Assembly (NCBI GenBank): GCA_964562985.1
Contig: CAZLWE010000073.1
Span: 1-14,982 of the forward strand
From: SHLQ01 sp964562985
GTDB taxonomy: Bacteria; Actinomycetota; Acidimicrobiia; Acidimicrobiales; SHLQ01
Reading direction: 5' to 3'
DNA: 14,982 nt
In this document: piece by piece, positions 1-7,437 of the stretch
How positions within the stretch are numbered: position 1 is the stretch's first letter
How the letters are laid out: each line of letters begins with the position of its first letter
Translations under genes and position numbers: made by a program
The notes under the pieces: generated by a model
What the model saw: only the letters and a program-made list of their open reading frames with translations
Databases searched by the model: none
Told to the model about the DNA's origin: nothing

Positions 1-55
1 TTCGCGGCAATCGCAGCTTCGTCGCTGCGCTCCTCTGGCTGCTCTGCGGATTTTG
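1..55. repeat. 55-bp direct repeat, copy 1
   Basis: These 55 bases recur without a mismatch at 112-166, a period of 111 bp. The unit contains a small hairpin (CGCAGC at 12-17 with GCTGCG at 24-29, loop TTCGTC) and ends in GCGGATTTTG. Copy 1 touches the window edge, so the true repeat could extend further left. Confidence 0.9.
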
Positions 56-61
56 TCTGCA

Positions 62-96
62 AGCGCCGAGGGGTTGCGCCGCTGATTTTCGGCGCT
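62..96. repeat. 8-bp inverted repeat between the direct repeats
   Basis: AGCGCCGA (62-69) pairs perfectly with TCGGCGCT (89-96) across a 19-base loop. A second pairing, GTTGCG (73-78) with CGCAAC (97-102), partly competes with it. It lies in the spacer between the two 55-bp copies and has the same GATTTT heptamer (84-90) as the copies. Confidence 0.6.
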
Positions 97-111
97 CGCA
101 ACTCAGTCTGT

Positions 112-166
112 TTCGCGGCAATCGCAGCTTCGTCGCTGCGCTCCTCTGGCTGCTCTGCGGATTTTG
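112..166. repeat. 55-bp direct repeat, copy 2
   Basis: Exact second copy of bases 1-55, with the same internal hairpin and the same GCGGATTTTG end. The flanks differ between copies (TCTGC follows copy 1, GATGG follows copy 2), which sets the right-hand boundary of the repeat. With only two copies and no conserved short-repeat/spacer pattern it is not a CRISPR array. Confidence 0.9.
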
Positions 167-227
167 GATGGGCGTTCGGTTTCGGGGTGCCGACGTTGTG
201 AGCGCTAGCGGGCAACTCGTGTAGTGA

Positions 228-269
228 GCGAAGCGGACGACGGGCTCCGTCGCGATTTTCCCGCTTCGC
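228..269. repeat. Nested inverted repeat (9-bp outer, 6-bp inner stem)
   Basis: GCGAAGCGG (228-236) pairs perfectly with CCGCTTCGC (261-269). Inside the loop, CGACGG (238-243) pairs perfectly with CCGTCG (247-252) around GCT. The inner hairpin is followed by CGATTTTC, a short T-run, so it could act as a weak intrinsic terminator for a gene left of the window. Alternatively it is a diverged member of the palindromic repeat family seen at 1-166. Confidence 0.55.
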
Positions 270-368
270 AAGACCAGCGTATGAACGCGGTGTGTGGGCG
301 GTGTGACGATCGGCCCTGATTGGCGCGCGACGTGGTTGTGAGTTTGTGTCAATCGTGTTGCGGGCCAG

Positions 369-1001
369 ATGTTGTCACAGCTGGTACCTAAGGTGTCGGT
401 CGTGTGGCTTCTCGGTAGCGAATGTGTGGTGTGCGGCGTCCCCGCACGCGGGGTTTGCGGGGGTTGCAAGGAACGACTCGAGCCACCCGTGGTGCCTCCG
501 CTCCTCGCAATCGAGTCCGCCACCGTGCTCTGTAGCTACGAGGGAGTGGGTGCCGACCTCGTCCGAGCGGTGAAGTACGGCAATCGCCGACAGGCGATCG
601 CCCCGATGGTCGAAGCATTGGCCCCGAGCCTGCCGAGCGACATACAGGCGGTTGTAGCCGTTCCATCCAACCCCGCGCGTACCCGCGAACGTAACTACGA
701 CCTCACCGCAACCCTCGCCAAGCGCATAGCCGACCTGATCGACGCTCCGGTCACCGCTCCCTTGGTTCGAGTGTCTGCGGGAACACAAACGGGGAAGGAC
801 CGGAGTCAACGCCAACAGGTCGAGTTCCGCTCGAGTGAGGCCGTACCCGAGCGAGTTCTGCTGGTGGACGACGTCGTCACCACCGGGGCCACGGCGGTGG
901 CCTGTGCAATCGCGTTGGGTCTCGCTGGGGCACGCTCGACCAACTTCGTTGCGCTCGCCGCGACTCCGGCCAGTACGCACAATTTGGCTACGAGTTTGTA
1001 A
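369..1001 (+). CDS. ComF-family phosphoribosyltransferase-like protein
   Basis: A 210-residue protein with the two-part ComF architecture. An N-terminal zinc-ribbon-like segment has Cys19-x2-Cys22 and Cys30-x2-Cys33. A type I phosphoribosyltransferase fold follows, with its PRPP-binding loop at residues 163-175 (VLLVDDVVTTGAT). The stretch VPSNPARTRERNYD (98-111) matches the family's conserved R-x-R-G-F-N region, here reading R-E-R-N-Y. QTGKDRSQR (140-148) matches the downstream conserved segment. ComF proteins are needed for DNA uptake in some naturally competent bacteria, but in most genomes the role is unproven, so competence should not be assumed. The ATG at 369 places the first Cys pair at the usual position, though its ribosome-binding site is weak. 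In Actinobacteria this gene commonly sits just before hpf, as here. Confidence 0.88.
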   Translation: MLSQLVPKVSVVWLLGSECVVCGVPARGVCGGCKERLEPPVVPPLLAIESATVLCSYEGVGADLVRAVKYGNRRQAIAPMVEALAPSLPSDIQAVVAVPSNPARTRERNYDLTATLAKRIADLIDAPVTAPLVRVSAGTQTGKDRSQRQQVEFRSSEAVPERVLLVDDVVTTGATAVACAIALGLAGARSTNFVALAATPASTHNLATSL

Positions 1002-1018
1002 ACAACCGCCAAATCAAT

Positions 1019-1047
1019 CTGACATTCAAGAAACCGTCCGGTAGTGT
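1019..1047 (+). promoter_or_regulatory. Candidate vegetative promoter of hpf
   Basis: CTGACA (1019-1024) differs from the -35 consensus at one base. It lies 17 bases before TAGTGT (1042-1047), which fits the TAnnnT form of actinobacterial -10 boxes. Transcription would begin near 1054 and leave a leader of about 30 bases containing the strong Shine-Dalgarno GGAGGTG (1073-1079). This is a match by eye only. Confidence 0.4.
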
Positions 1048-1084
1048 CGAAAGTCACAACTAAAGATCACCTGGAGGTGCTTCT

Positions 1085-1633
1085 ATGCAGGTTCACATCA
1101 GCTCCCGCCGGACCCGAGTTAGCGATCGTTTGCAAGATCTAACCCGGTCCAAGCTTGAGCGGCTGGACAAATACGTACCTGGCCTTGAGCGCGCTGATGT
1201 GCACTTCCACGAGGAAACAAACCCTCGAATCCCCGAGAAAGAAGTCTGCGAGATCACCGTCGAGGGTGGTGGGCATCGTATGCGCACGAAGGTCGCCGCC
1301 GCCGACCCGTACACCGCAATAGACCTCGCCGCCTCCAAGCTGGAGCATCAGTGCTCAAAGCTCAAGACGAAGATGCACCGCTACGAGCACAGTGGGGTCG
1401 ACACCATCCGGACCGACGCCACGCCAGCGCCCGCGCCCCCAGCCGATGACAACGTCTCCAAGATCGTGAAGAAGAAGCAGTTCGTGATCGACCCGATGAC
1501 CGCCGATGAAGCGGTGCTGCAAATGGAACTATTGGGTCACGATTTCTTCTTGTTCACCAACGCAGAAACCGGCCGCTCCGCAGTCGTGTACATGCGAGAC
1601 GACGGTGACGTAGGGCTGATCGACGCCGAGTAA
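1085..1633 (+). CDS. hpf: Ribosome hibernation promoting factor, long form
   Basis: A 182-residue long-form HPF. Residues 1 to about 100 form the S30AE/RaiA domain that binds the 30S decoding region (MQVHISSRRTRVSDRLQD at the start). After a Pro/Ala-rich linker (about 116-124), residues about 126-182 form the C-terminal dimerisation domain, with the hallmark stretch QMELLGHDFFLFTNAETG. Long HPF dimerises 70S ribosomes into inactive 100S particles in stationary phase or stress. The start is well supported: GGAGGTG at 1073-1079 is five bases before the ATG. Length and both domains are normal for the family. In many Actinobacteria the next gene is secA or close to it; here a polysaccharide cassette intervenes. 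A candidate promoter lies at 1019-1047. Confidence 0.96.
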   Translation: MQVHISSRRTRVSDRLQDLTRSKLERLDKYVPGLERADVHFHEETNPRIPEKEVCEITVEGGGHRMRTKVAAADPYTAIDLAASKLEHQCSKLKTKMHRYEHSGVDTIRTDATPAPAPPADDNVSKIVKKKQFVIDPMTADEAVLQMELLGHDFFLFTNAETGRSAVVYMRDDGDVGLIDAE

Positions 1634-1772
1634 ATGCGTCTCGACGGCCATGTCGAAAAATCTTCCCCGATATAGGTCAAAAGGCTAAACAGACCCCCTT
1701 CCTCTCCGATAGATCCTCCACGAAGACGCTCTGTCAATACGAGCGCACGGGACGGGGAACGTAGGCAGGGAA

Positions 1773-3149
1773 ATGAAACAAGCATTGGTGGAGTCCGTAG
1801 AGGGCCGCGCGGTCGAACCCTTTTCAGTTGTTCGGTCACAGGGCAGCATGCGGGACGGTGCAAAGTCGACCGGTACCGCGAAGATTGCCGTGGTGGGGGT
1901 TGGCTACGTTGGCCTAACCACCGGGAGCTGCTTTGCAGAGCTCGGCCACGACGTACTGTGTGCAGACATCGACTTGGACAAGGTCGAGCGGCTGAAGGAG
2001 GGCGAAATCCCAATCCATGAAGATGGATTGGAACTTATCGTCCGGGAAAACATGAAAGCGGGGCGCCTCGACTTCGTGTTGGGAGCAGCGAACGCGGTTA
2101 GCGGACGTGAGTTTGTGTACTTGTGTGTTCCAACACCACAGGGACTCGACGGACGCGCGGATCTTTCATATGTGGAAGCCGCCGCCAGGGAGATCGGACC
2201 GCACCTGGAACGCGGCGCCGTGGTAGTGAACAAATCCACTGTGCCGGTGGGGTCGACGACGCTGGTCGAAAAGGCGATCGGACGTACCGATATCTCGGTG
2301 GTGTCAAACCCGGAGTTTCTCCGCGAAGGATCCGCTGTTGGTGACTTCTTGAATCCTGACCGAGTGGTTATCGGAGCTGAAGACCGAGATGCAGCGTCAC
2401 GAGTAGCAGCGCTCTACCTTGGGGTTCGCGCCCCCATCCTGATCACGGACCCGGCATCTGCCGAAACGTGCAAGTACGCAGCAAACGCGTTTCTTGCGAC
2501 AAAGATCAGCTTTGCGAACGCGGTGGCAGCGGTATGCGAAGCCGCTGGAGCCGACGTCGCCGATGTCCTTATGGGGATTGGCTATGACTCGCGCATTGGG
2601 CATCACTTCTTGAACCCCGGGCCGGGGTGGGGAGGTTCCTGCTTCCCGAAGGACACAAAGGCAATGATCGCTATTGCTGAGGATGCCGGCTACGACTTCG
2701 CCTTTCTGAAGGGGGCTATCGAAGTAAACGACCAACAGTTTGACCGTGTGGTCGAAAAGATTCGCGTCGCTGCAGGAGGCACACTTACCGATGCTCGGAT
2801 TGGTCTGCTGGGTCTTGCCTTTAAGGCCGGTACCGACGATATGCGAGACTCGCCGGCAATAGAAATAGGGCGTCGACTGATCGATGCTGGAGCGATCATC
2901 CGGGCATACGACCCCGTCGCCCGAGGTTGTGGAATCGACGGTATCGAAGAGTGCGGCGACGAGTATTCCGCCGCTGAAGGTGCCGAGGTTGTCGCCATTC
3001 TCACCGAATGGCCCGAATTCAAGTTCCTCGACCTCGACAAATTGGCAGAGGTCGTCACTAGCAAGAGCATCGTCGACGCACGCAACATCCTTGACCGGGG
3101 CGCCGTCCGACGCCGCGGATTCGCGTACGACGGAATCGGGCGATCATGA
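1773..3149 (+). CDS. ugd: UDP-glucose 6-dehydrogenase
   Basis: Oxidises UDP-glucose to UDP-glucuronate with two NAD+, supplying the uronic acid donor for acidic polysaccharides. Visible landmarks: the NAD-binding GVGYVGLTTG after a short N-terminal extension, LCVPTPQG, NKSTVPVGST, NPEFLREGSAVGDF, and GGSCFPKD with the catalytic Cys at residue 290 (codon 2640-2642). The C-terminal NAD-domain motif is GLAFKAGTDDMRDSPA. At 458 residues it is slightly long because about 35 residues precede the Rossmann fold. The start is uncertain: ATG 1773 has AGGCAGGG upstream, while ATG 1848 (residue 26) has AGGG four bases upstream and would give a more typical N terminus. It is the first gene of the six-gene cassette, and its stop overlaps the next start as ATGA. 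UDP-mannose or UDP-GlcNAc dehydrogenases are related alternatives, but the motif set favours UDP-glucose. Confidence 0.93.
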   Translation: MKQALVESVEGRAVEPFSVVRSQGSMRDGAKSTGTAKIAVVGVGYVGLTTGSCFAELGHDVLCADIDLDKVERLKEGEIPIHEDGLELIVRENMKAGRLDFVLGAANAVSGREFVYLCVPTPQGLDGRADLSYVEAAAREIGPHLERGAVVVNKSTVPVGSTTLVEKAIGRTDISVVSNPEFLREGSAVGDFLNPDRVVIGAEDRDAASRVAALYLGVRAPILITDPASAETCKYAANAFLATKISFANAVAAVCEAAGADVADVLMGIGYDSRIGHHFLNPGPGWGGSCFPKDTKAMIAIAEDAGYDFAFLKGAIEVNDQQFDRVVEKIRVAAGGTLTDARIGLLGLAFKAGTDDMRDSPAIEIGRRLIDAGAIIRAYDPVARGCGIDGIEECGDEYSAAEGAEVVAILTEWPEFKFLDLDKLAEVVTSKSIVDARNILDRGAVRRRGFAYDGIGRS

Positions 3150-4123
3150 CAAGCACGCTGAGGACTCCAACGCCATCAGCCGAGGAAACGGACACGGTTG
3201 CTGCTGTCATTCCAACCTCTGGAAGACCCTCCGTTGTCGCAGCTGTTCAATCAGTGCTTTCCCAGACGAGACCAGCCGATGATGTCGTCGTCGTGACGGC
3301 GCGGCAGAATGAAGCCGCTGTTCGCTCGCTATTGCGTGAGTACCTTGCGTTCATCGAAATTGAGGTAACGGAACAGAGTCCACCAACAGGCGGCCTTCTG
3401 AGGTACCTCGGCACTCGTTCCACCAGGTGTAACTGGTACGCATTCCTTGACGACGACGACGAATGGCTACCCGACAAGCTCGAACTACAGGTGCACTACG
3501 CCCGGTCAAGGTCTCTCGATGTTGCAGCGAGTGGCCTGTACTTTCGGAGCCCGAATACCGTCGGAGAAAAGCCCGTCCCTGCCCGACCGTACAAAGAGGG
3601 CCAGCCCGTTGCCGACTACCTGTTCGCCGGACGTTCGCTCCGAGCTGATCGCCCACTGCTTCACACGTCGACGCTGCTTGTCAGCCAAGAGGCGATAGAT
3701 GTTGTTAATTGGGATGCTTCACTTTCGGTTCATCAAGATTGGGACCTTGTTATTCGGCTTGACGATGCAGGTTTTCGGATTGGGCAGAGCGCCGAGCCGC
3801 TCACCTATGTCATGACAGGTTCGTCGGGATCGATGAGCGCAACGAACAAATGGGTCGCGTCACTCGATTGGTGGACGAAGTCGCGTTCTGTGATGTCGAA
3901 CGCCGCTTCGACCGACTTTCTGTACTCGCAAGTGCTGCGTTATGTCATTCGGGAACGCTCGCTTCGCGGACTCGGTCTCGTGTTTCGCTCGGCATTGGGC
4001 TCATCACGGCCTTCTCTATCGGCAGTAGCAATCGCCCTAACCGGGTTGGCGCCCCGGTGGCTTTTCGAGCGAGCAATGCTACGAGATGCGGGTGCGCGCT
4101 CGGCCGCAGAGGTGGCCGCGTGA
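3146..4123 (+). CDS. Family 2 (GT-A) glycosyltransferase
   Basis: A 325-residue cytoplasmic glycosyltransferase that probably adds one sugar to a lipid-linked polysaccharide repeat unit. The GT-A nucleotide-sugar fold begins near residue 18 (VAAVIPTSGRPSVVAAVQSVLSQT). The metal-binding DxD region is DDDDEW at 102-107, inside WYAFLDDDDEWLPDKL. A second acidic motif, HQDWDLVIRL (196-205), matches the family's catalytic-base ED-like position. No membrane segment stands out. Donor and acceptor sugars cannot be read from sequence. The start ATG overlaps the ugd stop (ATGA) and the stop overlaps the following GTG start, so translation is probably coupled on both sides. Confidence 0.88.
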   Translation: MTSTLRTPTPSAEETDTVAAVIPTSGRPSVVAAVQSVLSQTRPADDVVVVTARQNEAAVRSLLREYLAFIEIEVTEQSPPTGGLLRYLGTRSTRCNWYAFLDDDDEWLPDKLELQVHYARSRSLDVAASGLYFRSPNTVGEKPVPARPYKEGQPVADYLFAGRSLRADRPLLHTSTLLVSQEAIDVVNWDASLSVHQDWDLVIRLDDAGFRIGQSAEPLTYVMTGSSGSMSATNKWVASLDWWTKSRSVMSNAASTDFLYSQVLRYVIRERSLRGLGLVFRSALGSSRPSLSAVAIALTGLAPRWLFERAMLRDAGARSAAEVAA

Positions 4124-5340
4124 TTGAATTGCAATCGGAGGCCGATCAGGTCTTTCGCGAGGCATCGATTGCCCGTATGGGCGAGCGGATCAACTTGGCC
4201 GTCCCACGTCGACCCTCGATATCGGAAGCCTGGTTGGACCGACATGCATCAGCGCTTTCCTCGATGCTGACTGCGGTTTCCACCTTCGAACAGCCAACCA
4301 CGCCTTGGCTTACGGGTGTACCTCACATCCATCTGGGTCCACGGGCCCCCATAATTCGTCGCTACGGCGTCGGACGTTTGACCTCGATGACGGGCGGCGA
4401 GAGCGCTCGGTCTCGATTGCGTGAAATTGATGCGACCGCAAATATCGTCCACTTCGCGAATTTCTTGAAGCTACTGGGTGATCCCGGGAAACTTCTTCCA
4501 GACGTAGCGACTCTGGTCTATGTGCACGGGTTTGACATCACCTGGTCGCCGTTTCGATGGTGTCCAATCCCCTACAAGAGCTTCGGCAACACCGAGCGAT
4601 ACGTCGAGAGGCTGATTGAAATGTCGCATCGCGTGCTGTTCGTAGCGAACTCTCAACACTCGCGACAACATTTGCTCCAAGCAGGTTTCCCGGAGGACCG
4701 GGTAGAGGTTTGCTATCTGCCTGTCGAGACTCCCAGAGCCGCTTCCAGGCACGAGGACCGAAAGAGTTTATCTCCCATCCAGCTTCTCTATGTAGGGAGA
4801 TTTGTCGACTTTAAGGGGCCGGTCGAAACGGTGAAGGCGGTGGCGCTGGCGCGGACGCGGGGGGCCGAGGTCGAGCTAACCATGGTGGGAGATGGTGAAC
4901 TTCGCGGCGAGGTGGAGTCGACAATCGACGCTCTTGACGCACGTGGATACATCAAGACCGTTGGCTTTGTTCCGAACGACGAAGTGCACCGTCGCTTGCG
5001 TGAAAGCGACGGCTTTTTGCTCCACAACAAGGTGGCGCGTAAGTCGGGGCAGGTTGAAGCATTCGGATACGCACACGCTGAGGCCTTGGCCAACGGTGTG
5101 CCCGTCTTGACAGCCACTGCCGGCGCGCCCGCTGAGTATCTCGAGCATTGTGGTAACAGCCTCCTTGTAGAGCCTGGCGATATCGAAGGCCAGGCGGCCA
5201 ACATTGAGCGGTTCGCCTCAGACCACGCTCTTCGCAACACCCTGGAATGTGAGGCGAGAGCAACGGTGGAACGACTGTTCTCTAGGCAGGCGCACGCCGA
5301 GCGAGTAGGTGCGCTCTTGCGGAATGAACGAGGTTCATAG
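4120..5340 (+). CDS. Family 4 (GT-B) glycosyltransferase
   Basis: A 406-residue GT-B glycosyltransferase. The C-terminal donor-binding domain is clear: LLYVGRFVDFKG (222-233), VELTMVGDGELRG, GFVPNDEVHRRLRESDGFLL, and the E-x7-E motif at 313-321 (EAFGYAHAE) followed by ALANGVPVL. The N-terminal acceptor domain is less conserved, with LVYVHGFD and VLFVANSQHSRQHLLQAGF as typical landmarks. The frame is open back to an ATG at 3850, but that would overlap the previous gene by about 270 bases. I chose GTG 4120 because it overlaps the upstream stop as GTGA, has AGAGGTGG (4108-4115) four bases upstream, and fits normal family length. ATG 4177 is a weaker alternative. It presumably works with the family 2 enzyme on the same glycan; the sugar specificity is unknown. 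Confidence 0.9.
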   Translation: MIELQSEADQVFREASIARMGERINLAVPRRPSISEAWLDRHASALSSMLTAVSTFEQPTTPWLTGVPHIHLGPRAPIIRRYGVGRLTSMTGGESARSRLREIDATANIVHFANFLKLLGDPGKLLPDVATLVYVHGFDITWSPFRWCPIPYKSFGNTERYVERLIEMSHRVLFVANSQHSRQHLLQAGFPEDRVEVCYLPVETPRAASRHEDRKSLSPIQLLYVGRFVDFKGPVETVKAVALARTRGAEVELTMVGDGELRGEVESTIDALDARGYIKTVGFVPNDEVHRRLRESDGFLLHNKVARKSGQVEAFGYAHAEALANGVPVLTATAGAPAEYLEHCGNSLLVEPGDIEGQAANIERFASDHALRNTLECEARATVERLFSRQAHAERVGALLRNERGS

Positions 5341-6599
5341 TGCGCTTGATCCCATCTGGTTGGTCGCTTTCTCTCATGATGGCGGGCACAATCGCCAACG
5401 TCACTACGGGACAGATACGTTTCGCCGCCCTCTCATTTGCGTGTGTAGTGCTGATGATCTTCGTACTCATCAACCTTCCCGTCACGACTCTTCAGAATAG
5501 GTACTGGCTGAAGAACCCCTTCGTCTGGGCAGTCGGGGCGTATGCGTCGATCATTCTTCAAGATCTTTTCTTGGGCGGTGCACACGTTCAGGCAATCATT
5601 TGGACATTGCCGATGTTTGTTCTGATCGCTTCAGCGGTTTTGCTGTGGCAACAAGGCTTTGTGCTCCACCCGAAGGATCTACGGACAGGTCTGTACGGTT
5701 TCTTCGCCGCAGGAGTGCTGCTCGGAGTCTTTTCGTCAAGCGCGACGAATCCCTGTCGTGAAGATAAGTGTTCTGCCCTCGGTTCGCTCTATCAGGGAGC
5801 GTTCCCTCACGAAAATACGATGGGTTACGCAGCGTCGATCGCCTTCATCGCACTGTTCACGTCCGCAAACAACGCAGATCGTCGGTATCGATGGGGACTT
5901 CGTGCTGTGGCGGTCATTCCGCTCGCAGCGGCTGTGTTTTCCGGAGCACGCATCGCCATGGCAGGGGTAGTTGTCGCTTTTGTCGTTGACCGGGTGCTTC
6001 GAGCCTTTCGACGACGATCCTTTCCCACAGCTGCCTTTTCTGCTGCAGTTGTTTGTTCGTCGGTCTACCTGATTTACACCTCCGAGGTCGAGGACTTCAG
6101 CTTCCGCGGGCGGCGCTGGATCGTATTGCGAGATTCGTTGAGTGACTTTCCGATCTTTGGAAACGGAGTTACTGCCTGGGACGACCTGCAATCGTCTTTC
6201 CTGTTAGACACGACCACCCATAGCGTCTATGGAAGTCTTCTGGTCCATGGCGGTTTACTCGCACTTGCGCTCTTTGCCGTCTTCATCTCCCGAATCGCAG
6301 TCTTTGCGAGCATCAGCACTCAGCAGGAGATTCTGCCGCTGTGGGTATTTCTCATGGTGCAGTCGGTGTTCTATTCGATTTGGGAGCCTGCACAGCTCCC
6401 GACGCGTGGGTGGGTCCTTGTAGTGATTGCGTTGGCAGTTCGCTATCGCGAGTTTCCGACGAAGTCCAGACCAAACGTCGATGCCAGTAGGTCACGAACC
6501 TGGGAATCGCAAAAATATCGACCCTATGCGCCGAGCCCAATTAGTGGGCGACGATTAGGAACCCGGCCACCGAGTGGAGATCACTATGCATCTCGTTAG
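5340..6599 (+). CDS. Wzy / O-antigen-ligase-like membrane protein
   Basis: A 419-residue polytopic membrane protein with many hydrophobic helices across residues about 10-370. The pattern fits the Wzy_C/O-antigen ligase superfamily: GAFPHENTMGY (153-163) resembles the conserved G-x-F-x-H-x-N loop, SGARIAMAG (201-209) the S-x-R helix motif, and RGRRWIVLRD followed by PIFGNG (256-276) and THSVYGSLLVHGGLL (293-307) the large periplasmic loop and the following conserved His/Gly helix. Such proteins polymerise or transfer lipid-linked oligosaccharides outside the membrane. Polymerase is favoured because a flippase and glycosyltransferases sit beside it, but a ligase role cannot be excluded. The GTG start overlaps the previous TAG by one base and has GAGG six bases upstream. 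The last ~50 residues are hydrophilic, Arg/Ser/Pro-rich, and overlap the next gene. Confidence 0.82.
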   Translation: MRLIPSGWSLSLMMAGTIANVTTGQIRFAALSFACVVLMIFVLINLPVTTLQNRYWLKNPFVWAVGAYASIILQDLFLGGAHVQAIIWTLPMFVLIASAVLLWQQGFVLHPKDLRTGLYGFFAAGVLLGVFSSSATNPCREDKCSALGSLYQGAFPHENTMGYAASIAFIALFTSANNADRRYRWGLRAVAVIPLAAAVFSGARIAMAGVVVAFVVDRVLRAFRRRSFPTAAFSAAVVCSSVYLIYTSEVEDFSFRGRRWIVLRDSLSDFPIFGNGVTAWDDLQSSFLLDTTTHSVYGSLLVHGGLLALALFAVFISRIAVFASISTQQEILPLWVFLMVQSVFYSIWEPAQLPTRGWVLVVIALAVRYREFPTKSRPNVDASRSRTWESQKYRPYAPSPISGRRLGTRPPSGDHYASR

Positions 6600-7437
6600 T
6601 CGGATCCGTCGGAGTGAAGTCGGCGCTGCGCTGGAGTACGGTGCCTTGCGGCTCTACTCCCGCACTCCTGCGCTGCTTTCGGGTCCTCGAGAGGTGCCGT
6701 CCGCTTTGGTGTTCGGACATCAGAAGACAGGAACCAGCGTCGTTGCCTCGGTGGTCGCCCAGCAGGCATTGGTTTCGAATTCGATCGACTTACCCGCAGA
6801 GCGGCTACGGCCATCCGATCCTTCGCTGCATAGCGCCAACACATTGCTGGAACGATCCTCCCCATTCAGCTGCCGGACCCTTGTCAAGGAGCCGCATTGG
6901 ACGCTCTTCGCTCCGAGTCTTCTTTCTGAACTGCCGAACGCACGCGCTGCGGGTGTCATCCGCGAGCCGGTCAAGACGATCGAATCCATTTGCTATCGCC
7001 TTCGGCTTCCAACCCAGGAACTCCATGGCATTCCACGTGTCGGGCCGTGGTGGCAGCCGATTATCGATGGTCATGGGCTGGCAACGCCGGGCACTAGCGC
7101 ATTGGAGAATCTCGCTCGTCGGATCGTATTGTGTGAGAAAGTGATCCACGATACGTTCCGGCGATTTCCTGACCGGATGACGATCGTCCAGTACGACGAC
7201 TTTGTGCAGTCGACGGTGGCTTCGGCTAAAGAACTCGTTCACTTTTTTGGGTGGGATGTGGTTGGCGAAGCCGACGTTGAACGCCAATACCAGCCTGGAC
7301 TGCGAGCTGCCTCCGCTGAGGACAAACGGCGTTACCGCCTGGACGAACGCCAGCGAAGGCTGGTGTCTGAGATCGTGAGCGCTAGTTCCTCGCGTCGACC
7401 TGAACAGGTGTCGGTGGCGGCGAGTTCTGCGCTATGA
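6586..7437 (+). CDS. PAPS-dependent sulfotransferase family protein
   Basis: A 283-residue protein with both PAPS-binding signatures of the sulfotransferase fold. The 5'-phosphosulfate loop is GHQKTGTS (44-51), preceded by the beta strand SALVF. The 3'-phosphate motif is REPVKTIES (126-134), fitting R-x-P-x5-S. Also typical are KEPHW (101-105) and IVQYDDFVQSTVASAKELVHFFGW, which matches the family's late Y-E-D-L...L-x-F-L-G segment. It would transfer sulfate to a hydroxyl or amine, here plausibly on the cassette's glycan. ATG 6586 is preferred because GGAG (6576-6579) is six bases upstream; GTG 6574 would add four residues. The gene overlaps the upstream one by 14 bases and the next one by four (ATGA). 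The acceptor is inferred from context only. No PAPS-synthesis genes are in the window. Confidence 0.82.
   Translation: MHLVSRIRRSEVGAALEYGALRLYSRTPALLSGPREVPSALVFGHQKTGTSVVASVVAQQALVSNSIDLPAERLRPSDPSLHSANTLLERSSPFSCRTLVKEPHWTLFAPSLLSELPNARAAGVIREPVKTIESICYRLRLPTQELHGIPRVGPWWQPIIDGHGLATPGTSALENLARRIVLCEKVIHDTFRRFPDRMTIVQYDDFVQSTVASAKELVHFFGWDVVGEADVERQYQPGLRAASAEDKRRYRLDERQRRLVSEIVSASSSRRPEQVSVAASSAL

Larger units (their letters stand above)
1..368. other. Repeat-rich intergenic tract, no gene seen
   Basis: No convincing coding gene is visible here. Two forward frames stay open for about 200 bases, but they run through a 55-bp direct repeat and lack start, ribosome-binding or family signals. 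The tract instead contains the direct repeat, at least two inverted repeats, and four occurrences of a GATTTT(G/C) heptamer (49, 84, 160 and 254), most of them directly after GC-rich, hairpin-capable sequence. This resembles an extragenic palindromic repeat cluster. It may also carry the terminator of a gene left of the window and the promoter of the ComF-like gene, but I cannot place either firmly. Confidence 0.6.

Noticed and set aside
1..166. CRISPR array
   Set aside because: Only two copies of a 55-bp unit, the spacer itself carries an inverted repeat, and there are no cas genes.
1..222. Open forward frames through the 55-bp repeats, possibly the end of an upstream gene
   Set aside because: Two frames are open at once and both simply repeat the duplicated sequence. 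No domain or codon signal favours either, so an intergenic repeat is the simpler reading.
1642..1665. Terminator after hpf (TCGAC/GTCGA hairpin followed by AAAAA)
   Set aside because: On the plus strand the stem is short and is followed by As, not Ts, so it does not fit an intrinsic terminator for hpf.
3850..4119. 90-residue N-terminal extension of the GT-B glycosyltransferase from ATG 3850
   Set aside because: It would overlap the family 2 glycosyltransferase gene by about 270 bases, has Arg/Ser-rich shadow composition, and GTG 4120 has a far better ribosome-binding site and stop-start overlap.
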